Below, piece after piece: positions 7,348 to 13,701 of a DNA stretch of 15,637 nucleotides. The notes beneath the pieces were generated by a model. That model had not been told where the DNA came from. It saw nothing but the letters and a program-made list of their open reading frames with translations, and ran no database searches. The DNA comes from Thermoanaerobacter sp049701115 (lineage in GTDB: Bacteria > Bacillota > Thermoanaerobacteria > Thermoanaerobacterales > Thermoanaerobacteraceae). Within the stretch, counting starts at the first letter, position 1. Each line of letters begins with the position of its first letter. The position numbers were made by a program, and so were the translations under genes. The DNA is taken from contig NZ_JBNATX010000040.1 in the NCBI RefSeq assembly GCF_049701115.1, forward strand, positions 1 to 15,637, given 5' to 3'.

Positions 7348-7995
7348 TTGGGCAAGATTTATAAAACTCTTCTTGGATATGGAGTTGCTGAAATTGAAAT
7401 AAAAAAGTCTAGATTCATAGGTCATGCAAGTCCTGTAGCCTCTGAGGAAGAGGCTATAAAATTTATTGAAAAAATACGGTCTGAACATCGGCTTGCAACT
7501 CACAACGTTTATGCTTATGTGGTAGGGGAAAATGATGAAGTACAGCGTTTTAGTGATGATGGAGAACCTTCAGGGACAGCAGGTATGCCTGTTTTGAGTG
7601 TTATAAAAAAAGAAGAAGTAAAAAATGTAGTTGTAGTTGTTACACGCTATTTTGGCGGCATACTCTTAGGAGCGGGTGGATTAATAAGAGCCTATACAAA
7701 AGCAGCTAAAATGGGAATAGATGCAGCGGGAATAGTAGAAAGGATTCCGGCTAAAGAGATTGAACTTACTTTTGATTATAATCTGCTTGGTAAAGTACAG
7801 AATGAGCTTTTAAGAAAAGATTATTTGATAAAAAATATCTCTTATACGGATAAGGTTATTATGACGTTGCCTGTTATAGAAAACAAAGTTTTAGAGTTTG
7901 AAAATTTTATTATTGATTTAACTGCCAGTCGCTGCGAGATAAGAGTAAAAGAAGATGTGTACCTTTTTAAAAAGGATGGAAAATACATTTTGTAA
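7348..7995 (+). CDS. YigZ/IMPACT family protein
   Basis: A 215-residue member of the UPF0029/IMPACT-YigZ family. The N-terminal IMPACT domain shows KSRFIGHA, THNVYAYVVG, RFSDDGEPSGTAGMPVL and VTRYFGGILLGAGGLIRAY, the standard family signature. The C-terminal part (about 135-200) is the small ferredoxin-like domain of bacterial YigZ. Eukaryotic IMPACT proteins regulate the kinase GCN2 at the ribosome; the bacterial role is not settled. I choose TTG 7348, five bases after GGGGTG (7337-7342), because the reading frame further upstream runs through the promoter. It probably forms a two-gene unit with the CoA-binding gene 32 bp downstream. Confidence 0.85.
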   Translation: MGKIYKTLLGYGVAEIEIKKSRFIGHASPVASEEEAIKFIEKIRSEHRLATHNVYAYVVGENDEVQRFSDDGEPSGTAGMPVLSVIKKEEVKNVVVVVTRYFGGILLGAGGLIRAYTKAAKMGIDAAGIVERIPAKEIELTFDYNLLGKVQNELLRKDYLIKNISYTDKVIMTLPVIENKVLEFENFIIDLTASRCEIRVKEDVYLFKKDGKYIL

Positions 7996-8027
7996 GGGGA
8001 GATGGAGAAGGTTAGGAGGTAGAAAAA

Positions 8028-8423
8028 ATGGATTGGGACTATGTAGAGGACGCTATGAAAAGAAAAGTATGGGCAGTTGTAGGTGCGCTCCCTAGGGAAA
8101 CAAAGTACGGTTTTCAGATCTATAAAACCCTCAAATTAAATGGGTATACTGCTTACCCCGTAAATCCTAAGTTTGAAGAAGTGGATGGAGACAAATGTTA
8201 TGATTCTCTTTCTAGTTTACCTGTAGTTCCAGAGGTCGTAGATATGGTCGTTCCACCTACAAGAGGAGAAAAATACATAGAAGAGGCTGCTAAGTTAGGA
8301 GTGGAATTTATATGGTTTCAGCCGGGATCTGAAAGTGAAGAATTGATTGAAAAGGCTAAAAATCTAGGATTAAAAGTTATACACAATACTTGCGTGATGT
8401 TAGAAACTGACAAGAGAAAATAA
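8028..8423 (+). CDS. CoA-binding protein (CoA_binding_2 family)
   Basis: A 131-residue single Rossmann-like domain of the CoA-binding family related to the N-terminus of succinyl-CoA synthetase alpha. WAVVGALPRETKYGFQIYKTL and YTAYPVNP are the family's nucleotide-binding turn and second strand; DMVVPP and the later FIWFQPGSES are the next two conserved segments. Members are widespread small proteins whose partner reaction is unknown; CoA binding is inferred from the family. AGGAGGT lies seven bases before the ATG. It is co-directional with the YigZ-family gene with no terminator between them. Confidence 0.85.
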   Translation: MDWDYVEDAMKRKVWAVVGALPRETKYGFQIYKTLKLNGYTAYPVNPKFEEVDGDKCYDSLSSLPVVPEVVDMVVPPTRGEKYIEEAAKLGVEFIWFQPGSESEELIEKAKNLGLKVIHNTCVMLETDKRK

Positions 8424-8446
8424 GAGGGGATTTCTCCTCTTATTTT
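8417..8446. terminator. Bidirectional terminator between convergent genes
   Basis: AAAATAAGAGG (8417-8427) and CCTCTTATTTT (8436-8446) form a perfect 11-bp stem whose A/T ends give a U-tract on either strand. It contains the stop codon of the CoA-binding gene and touches the last base of the minus-strand TauE/SafE gene, so both genes share it. Confidence 0.75.
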
Positions 8447-8799
8447 CATTTTCGTGGCTTTGAGAGGATTTCATATATGCCTATTGAAAATAGCAAAATT
8501 GCGAATATTTTCTTAAGAAGAATTGCTTTAGTTACAATAGCTATATTGGCACCTACTAGGCTACCTATTATTCCACCTGTGATTATGAGTGGAAGTATGG
8601 AGTATTTTATGTTTCTCTTTTTTAAGTGATATATAAGGGCAATTACAGCTGTGGGAATGAAGGAGAGTAAATTTACGCTCTGAGCTGTATGCTGTTCTAC
8701 GCCCATTATTATAGTGAGAGCAGGAATAAGTATTGTGCCTCCTCCTATCCCCATTCCGCCGATAATTCCTGAAAAAAGGCCAATAAAAAATAGCTTCAT
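8446..8799 (-). CDS. Half-size TauE/SafE membrane transporter, second gene
   Basis: A 117-residue integral membrane protein corresponding to one half of a TauE/SafE (TSUP) transporter, which usually has about 250 residues and two homologous halves. The N-terminal signature FSGIIGGMGIGGGTILIPALT is the family's conserved glycine-rich first helix and re-entrant segment. About four membrane helices follow. The start ATG overlaps the stop of the preceding half-gene as ATGA, indicating translational coupling; a GTG three codons earlier has no usable RBS. The family exports sulfite, sulfoacetate and similar organic anions; the substrate here is unknown, but the divergent cysK hints at sulfur metabolism. 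It probably pairs with the upstream half. Confidence 0.85.
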   Translation of the reverse strand: MKLFFIGLFSGIIGGMGIGGGTILIPALTIIMGVEQHTAQSVNLLSFIPTAVIALIYHLKKRNIKYSILPLIITGGIIGSLVGANIAIVTKAILLKKIFAILLFSIGIYEILSKPRK

Positions 8800-9155
8800 T
8801 GCACCCACATCCTGAAAGCGGCGGTTATCATTATTACACCGAAGATTTTCCTCAAAAGTGGAATTGAAACTTTGTTGAGAAAATACGCTCCTATAATTCC
8901 ACCAAGAGTTTCGCCTATGGCTACGTTGATTGTGAGGGGGAGGTCTATTATTTTGCTTTTAAGGTATATAAAGCTACTTATCACTGTTAAAGGGAGAATT
9001 ATAGAGATCGCTGTGGCATGAGCCTTGTGGTCCTCTATGCCTAGCAAAAATACCAGAGCAGGAACTATCAATGTTCCACCTCCTGCTCCTAGAAGCCCGT
9101 TTATGAAGCCTGTTGAAATGCCTATTATAAATAGCTTTATTATATTTTTTGACAT
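8796..9155 (-). CDS. Half-size TauE/SafE membrane transporter, first gene
   Basis: A 119-residue half-size TauE/SafE protein, first of the coupled pair. It opens with IGISTGFINGLLGAGGGTLIVPAL, the same glycine-rich motif as its partner, followed by about four hydrophobic helices. The HKAHATAIS segment matches the partner's HTAQSVNLL position, so the two are the halves of a full transporter encoded separately. RBS AAGGTGA precedes the ATG. A heterodimer in the membrane is the simplest model, since neither half alone would complete the usual two-domain pore. Confidence 0.85.
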   Translation of the reverse strand: MSKNIIKLFIIGISTGFINGLLGAGGGTLIVPALVFLLGIEDHKAHATAISIILPLTVISSFIYLKSKIIDLPLTINVAIGETLGGIIGAYFLNKVSIPLLRKIFGVIMITAAFRMWVQ

Positions 9156-9221
9156 TGTATCACCTTATTATCTTTTTGATATTAGTTTTCCTCTAAAAAC
9201 TTTAACTATTCGAATTTCCAT

Positions 9222-9251
9222 TTGACAGATGTAGTTTTATCAGTTTAAAAT
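9222..9251 (+). promoter_or_regulatory. SigA promoter of cysK-yebC
   Basis: TTGACA (9222-9227), an 18-bp spacer and TAAAAT (9246-9251), 33 bp before the cysK start. No T-box or other leader fits in the short remaining 5' UTR. Confidence 0.6.
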
Positions 9252-9284
9252 GGGTATAGCAATGTATTTATGGAGGTCTTTAAA

Positions 9285-10205
9285 ATGGTGGCAAACAATA
9301 TTCTTGATTTGATAGGGAAAACCCCTGTGGTAAAGTTAAATAAAGTTCCTGATAAAAATAGCGCTGAAGTGTATTTAAAGCTTGAGTTTTTTAACCCTGC
9401 CGGCAGTGTTAAAGACAGAATTGCTTTTGCAATGATTGAAAGGGCAGAAAGAGAAGGGTTGTTGAAAAAAGGCAGTGTGATTGTGGAACCCACCAGCGGT
9501 AATACAGGAATAGGGCTGGCAATGGTGGGGGCTGCAAAAGGATATAAAGTTATAATAGTCATGCCTGACACCATGAGCATGGAAAGGCGGATGCTTTTGG
9601 CTGCTTACGGGGCAGAGGTGATTTTGACTCCTGGAAAACTGGGCATGGAGGGAGCTATTAGAAAAGCAGAAGAGTTAGTTAAGCAGAACAAGAACTACTT
9701 CATGCCTCAGCAGTTTGAGAATTTGGCAAATCCTCTCATTCATGAAGAGACTACTGCAAAGGAAATAATAGAGGATTTTAAGGAAGGTTTAGATGCTTTT
9801 GTAGCGGGTATAGGTACAGGAGGAACTATTACAGGAGTTGGTAGAGCCCTTAAAAAAATTTTTCCAGATATAAAGATTGTGGGGGTAGAACCTTACTCTG
9901 CCGCAGTTTTATCTGGAAGAGAACCGGGTCCCCACAAAATTCAGGGAATTGGAGCAGGCTTTATACCCAAAGTCTTGGATAGAGAAGTGCTAGATGAAGT
10001 GATACCAGTGAAAGATGAAGATGCCTTTGAAATGACTAGAATTTTGGCCAAAAAAGAAGGTGTTTTGGCAGGGATTTCTACTGGTGCTTCTTTGTGGGCA
10101 GCGCTTAATGTAGCTAAGAAATTAGGAAAAGGGAAGAAAGTCCTTGCAATAGCGGCAGACAGCGGAGAGAGGTATTTAAGTACGCAGATTTTCAGAGAAT
10201 ATTAA
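9285..10205 (+). CDS. cysK: Cysteine synthase (O-acetylserine sulfhydrylase)
   Basis: A 306-residue PLP enzyme that makes cysteine from O-acetylserine and sulfide, with full-length homology to CysK. NPAGSVKDR holds the PLP lysine (Lys43), TSGNTG is the substrate loop, GTGGTITGVGR binds the PLP phosphate, and AADSGERYLST near the C-terminus is the CysK signature. It begins at ATG 9285, seven bases after GGAGGT; an ATG five codons earlier is itself part of that RBS. The gene shares an operon with yebC, whose RBS starts at the cysK stop. It is divergent from the TauE/SafE pair, consistent with a sulfur-related neighbourhood. CysK, CysM and cystathionine beta-synthase overlap in sequence, but the ending favours CysK. 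Confidence 0.93.
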   Translation: MVANNILDLIGKTPVVKLNKVPDKNSAEVYLKLEFFNPAGSVKDRIAFAMIERAEREGLLKKGSVIVEPTSGNTGIGLAMVGAAKGYKVIIVMPDTMSMERRMLLAAYGAEVILTPGKLGMEGAIRKAEELVKQNKNYFMPQQFENLANPLIHEETTAKEIIEDFKEGLDAFVAGIGTGGTITGVGRALKKIFPDIKIVGVEPYSAAVLSGREPGPHKIQGIGAGFIPKVLDREVLDEVIPVKDEDAFEMTRILAKKEGVLAGISTGASLWAALNVAKKLGKGKKVLAIAADSGERYLSTQIFREY

Positions 10206-10217
10206 GGAGGGATGTTT

Positions 10218-10955
10218 ATGGCTGGACATTCCAAATGGGCTAATATAAAGCACAAAAAAGAAAAAATGGACGCTAAAAAAGGGAGAATCTTTACTAAACT
10301 TACAAAAGATATTATAAAGGCGGCAAAAGAAGGAGGGGGAGACCCCGAGACTAACAGTAAACTGAAATTAGCAATTGAAAGGGCAAAAGCTTTTAATTTG
10401 CCCAGTGAAAATATTCAAAGGGCTATTAAAAAGGGTACTGGTGAATTAGGAGGAGCAAAGCTTGAAGAGGTAATTTACGAAGGATATGGCCCGGCAGGTA
10501 CAGCTATAATTGTTGAGGCTTTAACCGACAACAAGAACCGCACAGCAGGTGAAATAAGGCATATTTTTGACAGAAATGGCGGCACTCTAGGGGCTGCTGG
10601 ATCTGTCACATGGATGTTTGACAAAGTAGGGGTTATAGTGGTAGAAAAAACCGATTCTATAAATGAAGAGGACTTGATGATGGTGGCGATAGAAGCCGGA
10701 GCGGAGGATTTTTCGGCAGAAGAGGGAGAATTTGAGATTATAACTGACCCTTCTAATTTCCAGGAAGTAAGGGAAGCTATAGAAAAAGCAGGATATAAAA
10801 TTTCTGAGGCAGAAATTACAATGCTTCCTAAAAACACCATTAAGCTAAGTCCTGAAGACTATGAGAAATTCGAGAAATTGATTGACAAACTTGAGGACAA
10901 TGACGATGTTCAGAATGTTTACCACAATGTAGAATTAGAAGATGAGGAGGAATAA
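10218..10955 (+). CDS. yebC: YebC/PmpR family protein
   Basis: A 245-residue member of the universal YebC family, with the start MAGHSKWANIKHKK and KGRIFTKLTKDI. YEGYGPAGTAIIVE and DNKNRTAGEIRHIFDRNGG mark the central domains. It was long described as a DNA-binding regulator; more recent work on relatives supports a ribosome-associated role at difficult (proline-rich) stretches. The acidic C-terminus (ELEDEEE) is usual. ATG 10218 is preferred because AAGGAGG (10204-10210) lies seven bases ahead; the ATG at 10212 is too close. Co-transcribed with cysK; the hairpin at 10957-10997 ends the transcript. Confidence 0.95.
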   Translation: MAGHSKWANIKHKKEKMDAKKGRIFTKLTKDIIKAAKEGGGDPETNSKLKLAIERAKAFNLPSENIQRAIKKGTGELGGAKLEEVIYEGYGPAGTAIIVEALTDNKNRTAGEIRHIFDRNGGTLGAAGSVTWMFDKVGVIVVEKTDSINEEDLMMVAIEAGAEDFSAEEGEFEIITDPSNFQEVREAIEKAGYKISEAEITMLPKNTIKLSPEDYEKFEKLIDKLEDNDDVQNVYHNVELEDEEE

Positions 10956-10956
10956 A

Positions 10957-10997
10957 AAGAAAGAGATAGACAGCTAAATATGCTCTATCTCTTTCTT
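10957..10997. terminator. Bidirectional terminator overlapping the cheW-like gene's 3' end
   Basis: A perfect 14-bp stem: AAGAAAGAGATAGA (10957-10970) with TCTATCTCTTTCTT (10984-10997), loop 10971-10983. T-rich sequence follows on the plus strand, and also beyond the other arm on the minus strand. The right arm encodes the final residues of the minus-strand CheW-like protein, whose stop lies in the loop. Confidence 0.8.
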
Positions 10998-11420
10998 TTC
11001 TTTTTCTGTAAGTATTTTATGTAAGTCAAGGTTAATAATCAACCTACCGTTTAGGTTGATGATAGAAGTTATGTACTCTCTTCCAATCCCTTTTATTATG
11101 TCTGGCGCTTCTTGTATTGTGGAATCTTCAACTCTTAAAACTTCTGTCACTGAGTCTACTATGAACCCTACAGGCCTTTCTGTGACATTTACCACAATTA
11201 TTCTGTTGTTTTCATTTTTTTCTGATGTGGGCAGATTAAATCTTTTCTTTAGGTCTATTATTGGGATTACTGTGCCCCTCAAGTTAGTTATTCCTTCTAC
11301 AAAGGAAGGCGCATCTGGCACTTTGATGATGGTTTGAAGCCTTATGATTTCTACCACCTGATTGATGTCTACACAAAAGTCCTCGTTGTTTAATTTAAAT
11401 ACTACAATCTGTTTTGGCAT
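10974..11420 (-). CDS. cheW: CheW-like chemotaxis coupling protein
   Basis: A 148-residue CheW-domain protein, normal length for a stand-alone CheW, which links chemoreceptors to the CheA kinase at the inner membrane. The core reads QIVVFKLNNEDFCVDINQVVEIIR, then FVEGITNLRGTVIPIIDLKKRF (the receptor/CheA-binding region with the conserved NLRG), and GFIVDSVTEVLRV. It sits away from any visible che operon and has its own SigH-type promoter, so it may serve a dedicated receptor set. A strong GGAGG precedes the ATG. Its last codons form the right arm of the shared terminator. Confidence 0.9.
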   Translation of the reverse strand: MPKQIVVFKLNNEDFCVDINQVVEIIRLQTIIKVPDAPSFVEGITNLRGTVIPIIDLKKRFNLPTSEKNENNRIIVVNVTERPVGFIVDSVTEVLRVEDSTIQEAPDIIKGIGREYITSIINLNGRLIINLDLHKILTEKEKKEIEHI

Positions 11421-11444
11421 TTACATCTCCTCCTTCTAAAGATA

Positions 11445-11473
11445 TTATTCGATATTTTTTGACAAAATCCTGC
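11445..11473 (-). promoter_or_regulatory. SigH-type promoter of the cheW-like gene
   Basis: On the minus strand GCAGGATTT (11465-11473), an 11-nt spacer and ATCGAATAA (11445-11453) match all fixed positions of the B. subtilis SigH consensus, 25 bp before the start codon. Confidence 0.6.
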
Positions 11474-11500
11474 AAGAAGAATAAATTTTTTAAAATTGGT

Positions 11501-11506
11501 TATAAT
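11501..11506 (+). promoter_or_regulatory. Likely -10 box of the BofC-like gene
   Basis: TATAAT 23 bp before the start codon, with no convincing -35 at 16-18 bp. It shares a 109-bp divergent intergenic region with the cheW-like promoter. Confidence 0.35.
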
Positions 11507-11529
11507 TACATAAAACAGGAGGAGATGTT

Positions 11530-12096
11530 ATGAAAAAGATAATTTCCTATAAGATGGTTGCTATATATATTTTTGCAGTATTTTTGGGAGCGATGACGGG
11601 ATACTTCATAAGCGTTAAACAAAATGAGATGGAAAGAGAAGCAAAAAATGCAAAGTACGAAAAGCCATTTCCCATTCAACAACAAGCTCTTGCTGAAAAA
11701 ACAGATTTCCATAAAAAGTTAATTTTTGAGACAAAATACCTCGAGAACGGCGAGGTTGTGCGAGAAGAACAAAAGCTTACCCCTTCCCTTTATGGCAAAT
11801 CGAGGGAGGAACTCCAGAAGATATACTCTGGCTGGAAGGTGATAAAATTTGAGGATGAAGAGATAGTTTTATACAGGGAAAAAGAAGGGTTACCTGCAGA
11901 TTATTACATTATTTCTGTGGTTGACGGCTATGTGGTTTTGCTCAAAAGCGATGGGAACGGGCACAAAGAAGTTATAGAAAAGACTGACATTCCTCTTGAA
12001 AGTTTGACGCCTTTTGATAGGGAAAGAGTAATTAAAAATATAATTACAAAAGATAAAGATGAAGCTTACCAGATACTAGCAAATTTAAGCTCTTAA
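11530..12096 (+). CDS. Membrane-anchored protein with BofC-like C-terminal domain
   Basis: A 188-residue protein with one N-terminal membrane segment (about residues 8-28) and an extracytoplasmic remainder. The C-terminal part (about 90-185), with LYGKSREELQKIYSGWKV, FEDEEIVLYRE, YYIISVVDGYVVLL and LTPFDRERVIKNI, resembles the BofC C-terminal domain. BofC in Bacillus restrains the SpoIVB signalling peptidase in the intermembrane space of the sporangium. Many clostridia carry such proteins without the BofC N-terminal domain, and their role is less clear. AGGAGG precedes the ATG. The gene is monocistronic with a strong terminator. The assignment is from recall, so the domain call is moderate. 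Confidence 0.65.
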   Translation: MKKIISYKMVAIYIFAVFLGAMTGYFISVKQNEMEREAKNAKYEKPFPIQQQALAEKTDFHKKLIFETKYLENGEVVREEQKLTPSLYGKSREELQKIYSGWKVIKFEDEEIVLYREKEGLPADYYIISVVDGYVVLLKSDGNGHKEVIEKTDIPLESLTPFDRERVIKNIITKDKDEAYQILANLSS

Positions 12097-12103
12097 AAGA
12101 GTC

Positions 12104-12146
12104 TAAGTCCCTGTTTTTGAAGTTAAGAAACAGGGACTTAATTTTG
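12104..12146 (+). terminator. Terminator of the BofC-like gene
   Basis: TAAGTCCCTGTTT (12104-12116) and AAACAGGGACTTA (12128-12140) form a perfect 13-bp stem with an 11-nt loop, followed by ATTTTG. Confidence 0.85.
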
Positions 12147-12166
12147 TCTTTGAAAGCCGAATATTG

Positions 12167-12180
12167 CCTTGATATCAAGG
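12167..12180. promoter_or_regulatory. Palindromic operator over the HTH-TPR gene's -35
   Basis: CCTTGATATCAAGG is a perfect 14-bp palindrome that contains the -35 hexamer TTGATA. A dimeric repressor bound here would block RNA polymerase. The encoded HTH protein is the obvious candidate, i.e. autoregulation (inference). Confidence 0.55.
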
Positions 12181-12197
12181 GAAGAAGATATTATAAT
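12169..12197 (+). promoter_or_regulatory. SigA promoter of the HTH-TPR gene
   Basis: TTGATA (12169-12174), an exact 17-bp spacer and TATAAT (12192-12197), 59 bp before the start codon. Confidence 0.75.
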
Positions 12198-12256
12198 GAG
12201 ATAAAAGGCAATTTAAAAATGATATTTTTATTTCACAATAGGAGGTACTGAAGCTT

Positions 12257-13543
12257 ATGGAATTTCTAACGCCTGGAGAAAGAGTCAAAAAAATAAGGAA
12301 AATGCTTAAAATGAAGCAAAGAGAGCTGCAGGCTGAAAATATCACAAGAGGTTTTATAAGCATGATTGAAGGCAATCGAACTACTATGAGCAGAGAAACT
12401 GCTTCTATCATCGCAGAAAAATTTAATAAAAAAGCTCAAGAACTTGGCATTGACTTAAACATAGATGGTGACTATCTTTTAATGACCCCTGCAGAAGAGG
12501 CGGAGTATTACTGTATTCAGAAATTAAGTCGGATTAATACTATAGAAAATTTGGAGGAACTAAAAGAAATATTTGAAATTGCAGATGAATACAAGTTAAA
12601 AAGAGTGACTGCTTTAGCTTACATAAAAATAGGAGATGTGATGTATAAAAATCAACATTTTCAGGAGGCTTTTATCAATTACCACAGGGCCCTGGATATA
12701 TTATTACTCAACAACATAAAGGAACAACTGCCCTACGTCTACAACATGTTGGGAGCTTGTAAAGTAGCCTTATTAGAGTATTCTGAAGCGATAATGTATT
12801 TTCAAAGGGCTTTAGAATGTGCAGAAGAGGTGAATGATATTGAAATAAAAATCAAAGCAAGTTATAACAACGCCTTGTGTTACAGATGTATTGGCAAACC
12901 AGCGCTTTCAATTGATTATATTGAGAAATGTTTATCTGTACTAGATAAAGAAAAAGATTTTGAACACTATGTATATGCAAAATCAATAGAAGCAAACTCC
13001 TATAGAGACATGAAAGAATATGATAAGGCTTTAGAAATATTTAAAGGACTAGTCGAAGAAATAAAAGATGATGATAGTCTTTTATTGGGGTTTCTTTATA
13101 CAAATATTGGAGAAGTTTATATAGGAAAAAATGATTTTGAAAAATCACTGGAATATTTCAATAAAGCTGAAAGGATCAGGCGCAAAGAAGATAAAAATCT
13201 ACTGTCCCATACTCTTATTGAAAAGGCAAATCTTTATATAAAAATGGGTCTATATAAGGAAGCGCTTTCTTCATTGGAAGAAGGGCTTGAAATATCTTAC
13301 AGGAACAAAGATGTGGAATATATAGTAAAAGGCAGTTATCTTCTGTCGGAGGTATATAAGGAATTAGGGAATAAACAGGCTATCATAGAAACATATAAAA
13401 AGCTGGCAAACATTCTCCAAAATATGGGTAATAAAAAAGAAGCTTTAAAGGTTTATATAGAACTGGCATTGCTTTATATTGAGGATAACGATGTGAGTAA
13501 TGCTAAATACTTTTTAGAAAAAGCCAGAGAAGTAGCCAAATAA
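12257..13543 (+). CDS. XRE-type HTH regulator with TPR repeats (RRNPP-like)
   Basis: A 428-residue cytoplasmic regulator. Residues about 5-60 are a Cro/C1-type helix-turn-helix (GERVKKIRKMLKMKQREL, recognition region ITRGFISMIEGNRTTMS). From about 110 to the end there are some seven or eight tetratricopeptide-like helical repeats, e.g. ALAYIKIGDVMYKNQHFQEA and LYTNIGEVYIGKNDFEKSLEYF. HTH-TPR proteins of this size include the RRNPP regulators (PlcR, NprR, Rgg-like), whose TPR groove binds a small secreted peptide. Proteins of the same shape without a peptide partner are also common, so RRNPP is inference. GGAGG lies 11 bases before the ATG. A palindrome over its -35 suggests self-control. A promoter, a short hydrophobic ORF and an ABC exporter follow downstream. 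Confidence 0.85.
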   Translation: MEFLTPGERVKKIRKMLKMKQRELQAENITRGFISMIEGNRTTMSRETASIIAEKFNKKAQELGIDLNIDGDYLLMTPAEEAEYYCIQKLSRINTIENLEELKEIFEIADEYKLKRVTALAYIKIGDVMYKNQHFQEAFINYHRALDILLLNNIKEQLPYVYNMLGACKVALLEYSEAIMYFQRALECAEEVNDIEIKIKASYNNALCYRCIGKPALSIDYIEKCLSVLDKEKDFEHYVYAKSIEANSYRDMKEYDKALEIFKGLVEEIKDDDSLLLGFLYTNIGEVYIGKNDFEKSLEYFNKAERIRRKEDKNLLSHTLIEKANLYIKMGLYKEALSSLEEGLEISYRNKDVEYIVKGSYLLSEVYKELGNKQAIIETYKKLANILQNMGNKKEALKVYIELALLYIEDNDVSNAKYFLEKAREVAK

Positions 13544-13569
13544 AAAGCAATAAAAAAATAAAAAATATA

Positions 13570-13597
13570 TTGCATTTCTATTTTTTTATGTTATAAT
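13570..13597 (+). promoter_or_regulatory. SigA promoter downstream of the HTH-TPR gene
   Basis: TTGCAT (13570-13575), a 16-bp spacer and TATAAT (13592-13597), 39 bp before the ATG of the 21-codon ORF. It is independent of the regulator gene and could drive either the short peptide or the former S41 gene. Confidence 0.6.
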
Positions 13598-13635
13598 AAG
13601 AGCAAAAAGAGTAAAATATTAAGAGGAGTAACAGA

Positions 13636-13701
13636 ATGAGGGAACTTAAGATGATACTCACATCACTGATACTCCTTATGTATATGGGGCTTTTATTGTA
13701 A
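13636..13701 (+). CDS. Candidate 21-residue hydrophobic peptide
   Basis: A short ORF with a good promoter (13570-13597) and AGGAG (13624-13628) seven bases before its ATG. The product begins MRELKM and continues as an uninterrupted hydrophobic run (ILTSLILLMYMGLLL), so it looks like a signal-type or SHP-like pheromone precursor; Rgg-associated SHP peptides have about this length and make-up. It lies 92 bp downstream of a possible RRNPP regulator. Against this, a second frame over the same bases (13650-13712) reads like part of the S41 peptidase pseudogene, and the peptide frame uses CTC and CTG codons that are rare nearby. It may therefore be only the original S41 start plus a chance frame. 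I give it less than even odds. Confidence 0.3.
   Translation: MRELKMILTSLILLMYMGLLL

Noticed and set aside
9156..9284. T-box or SAM-type riboswitch ahead of cysK
   Set aside because: The predicted transcript leaves only about 25 bases before the start codon, far too short for either element.
10475..10840. Minus-strand frame of 121 codons inside yebC
   Set aside because: It is an antisense shadow of a strongly conserved gene, is rich in serine as such shadows often are, and has no translation signals.
12151..12170. GCCGAATAT as a possible fourth SigH -10
   Set aside because: No AGGA element lies at the required distance upstream; a strong SigA promoter just downstream explains the gene.
13544..13569. 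Terminator for the HTH-TPR gene formed by GCAATA/TATTGC
   Set aside because: Only a 6-bp AT-rich stem, with its right arm overlapping the next promoter; not convincing.
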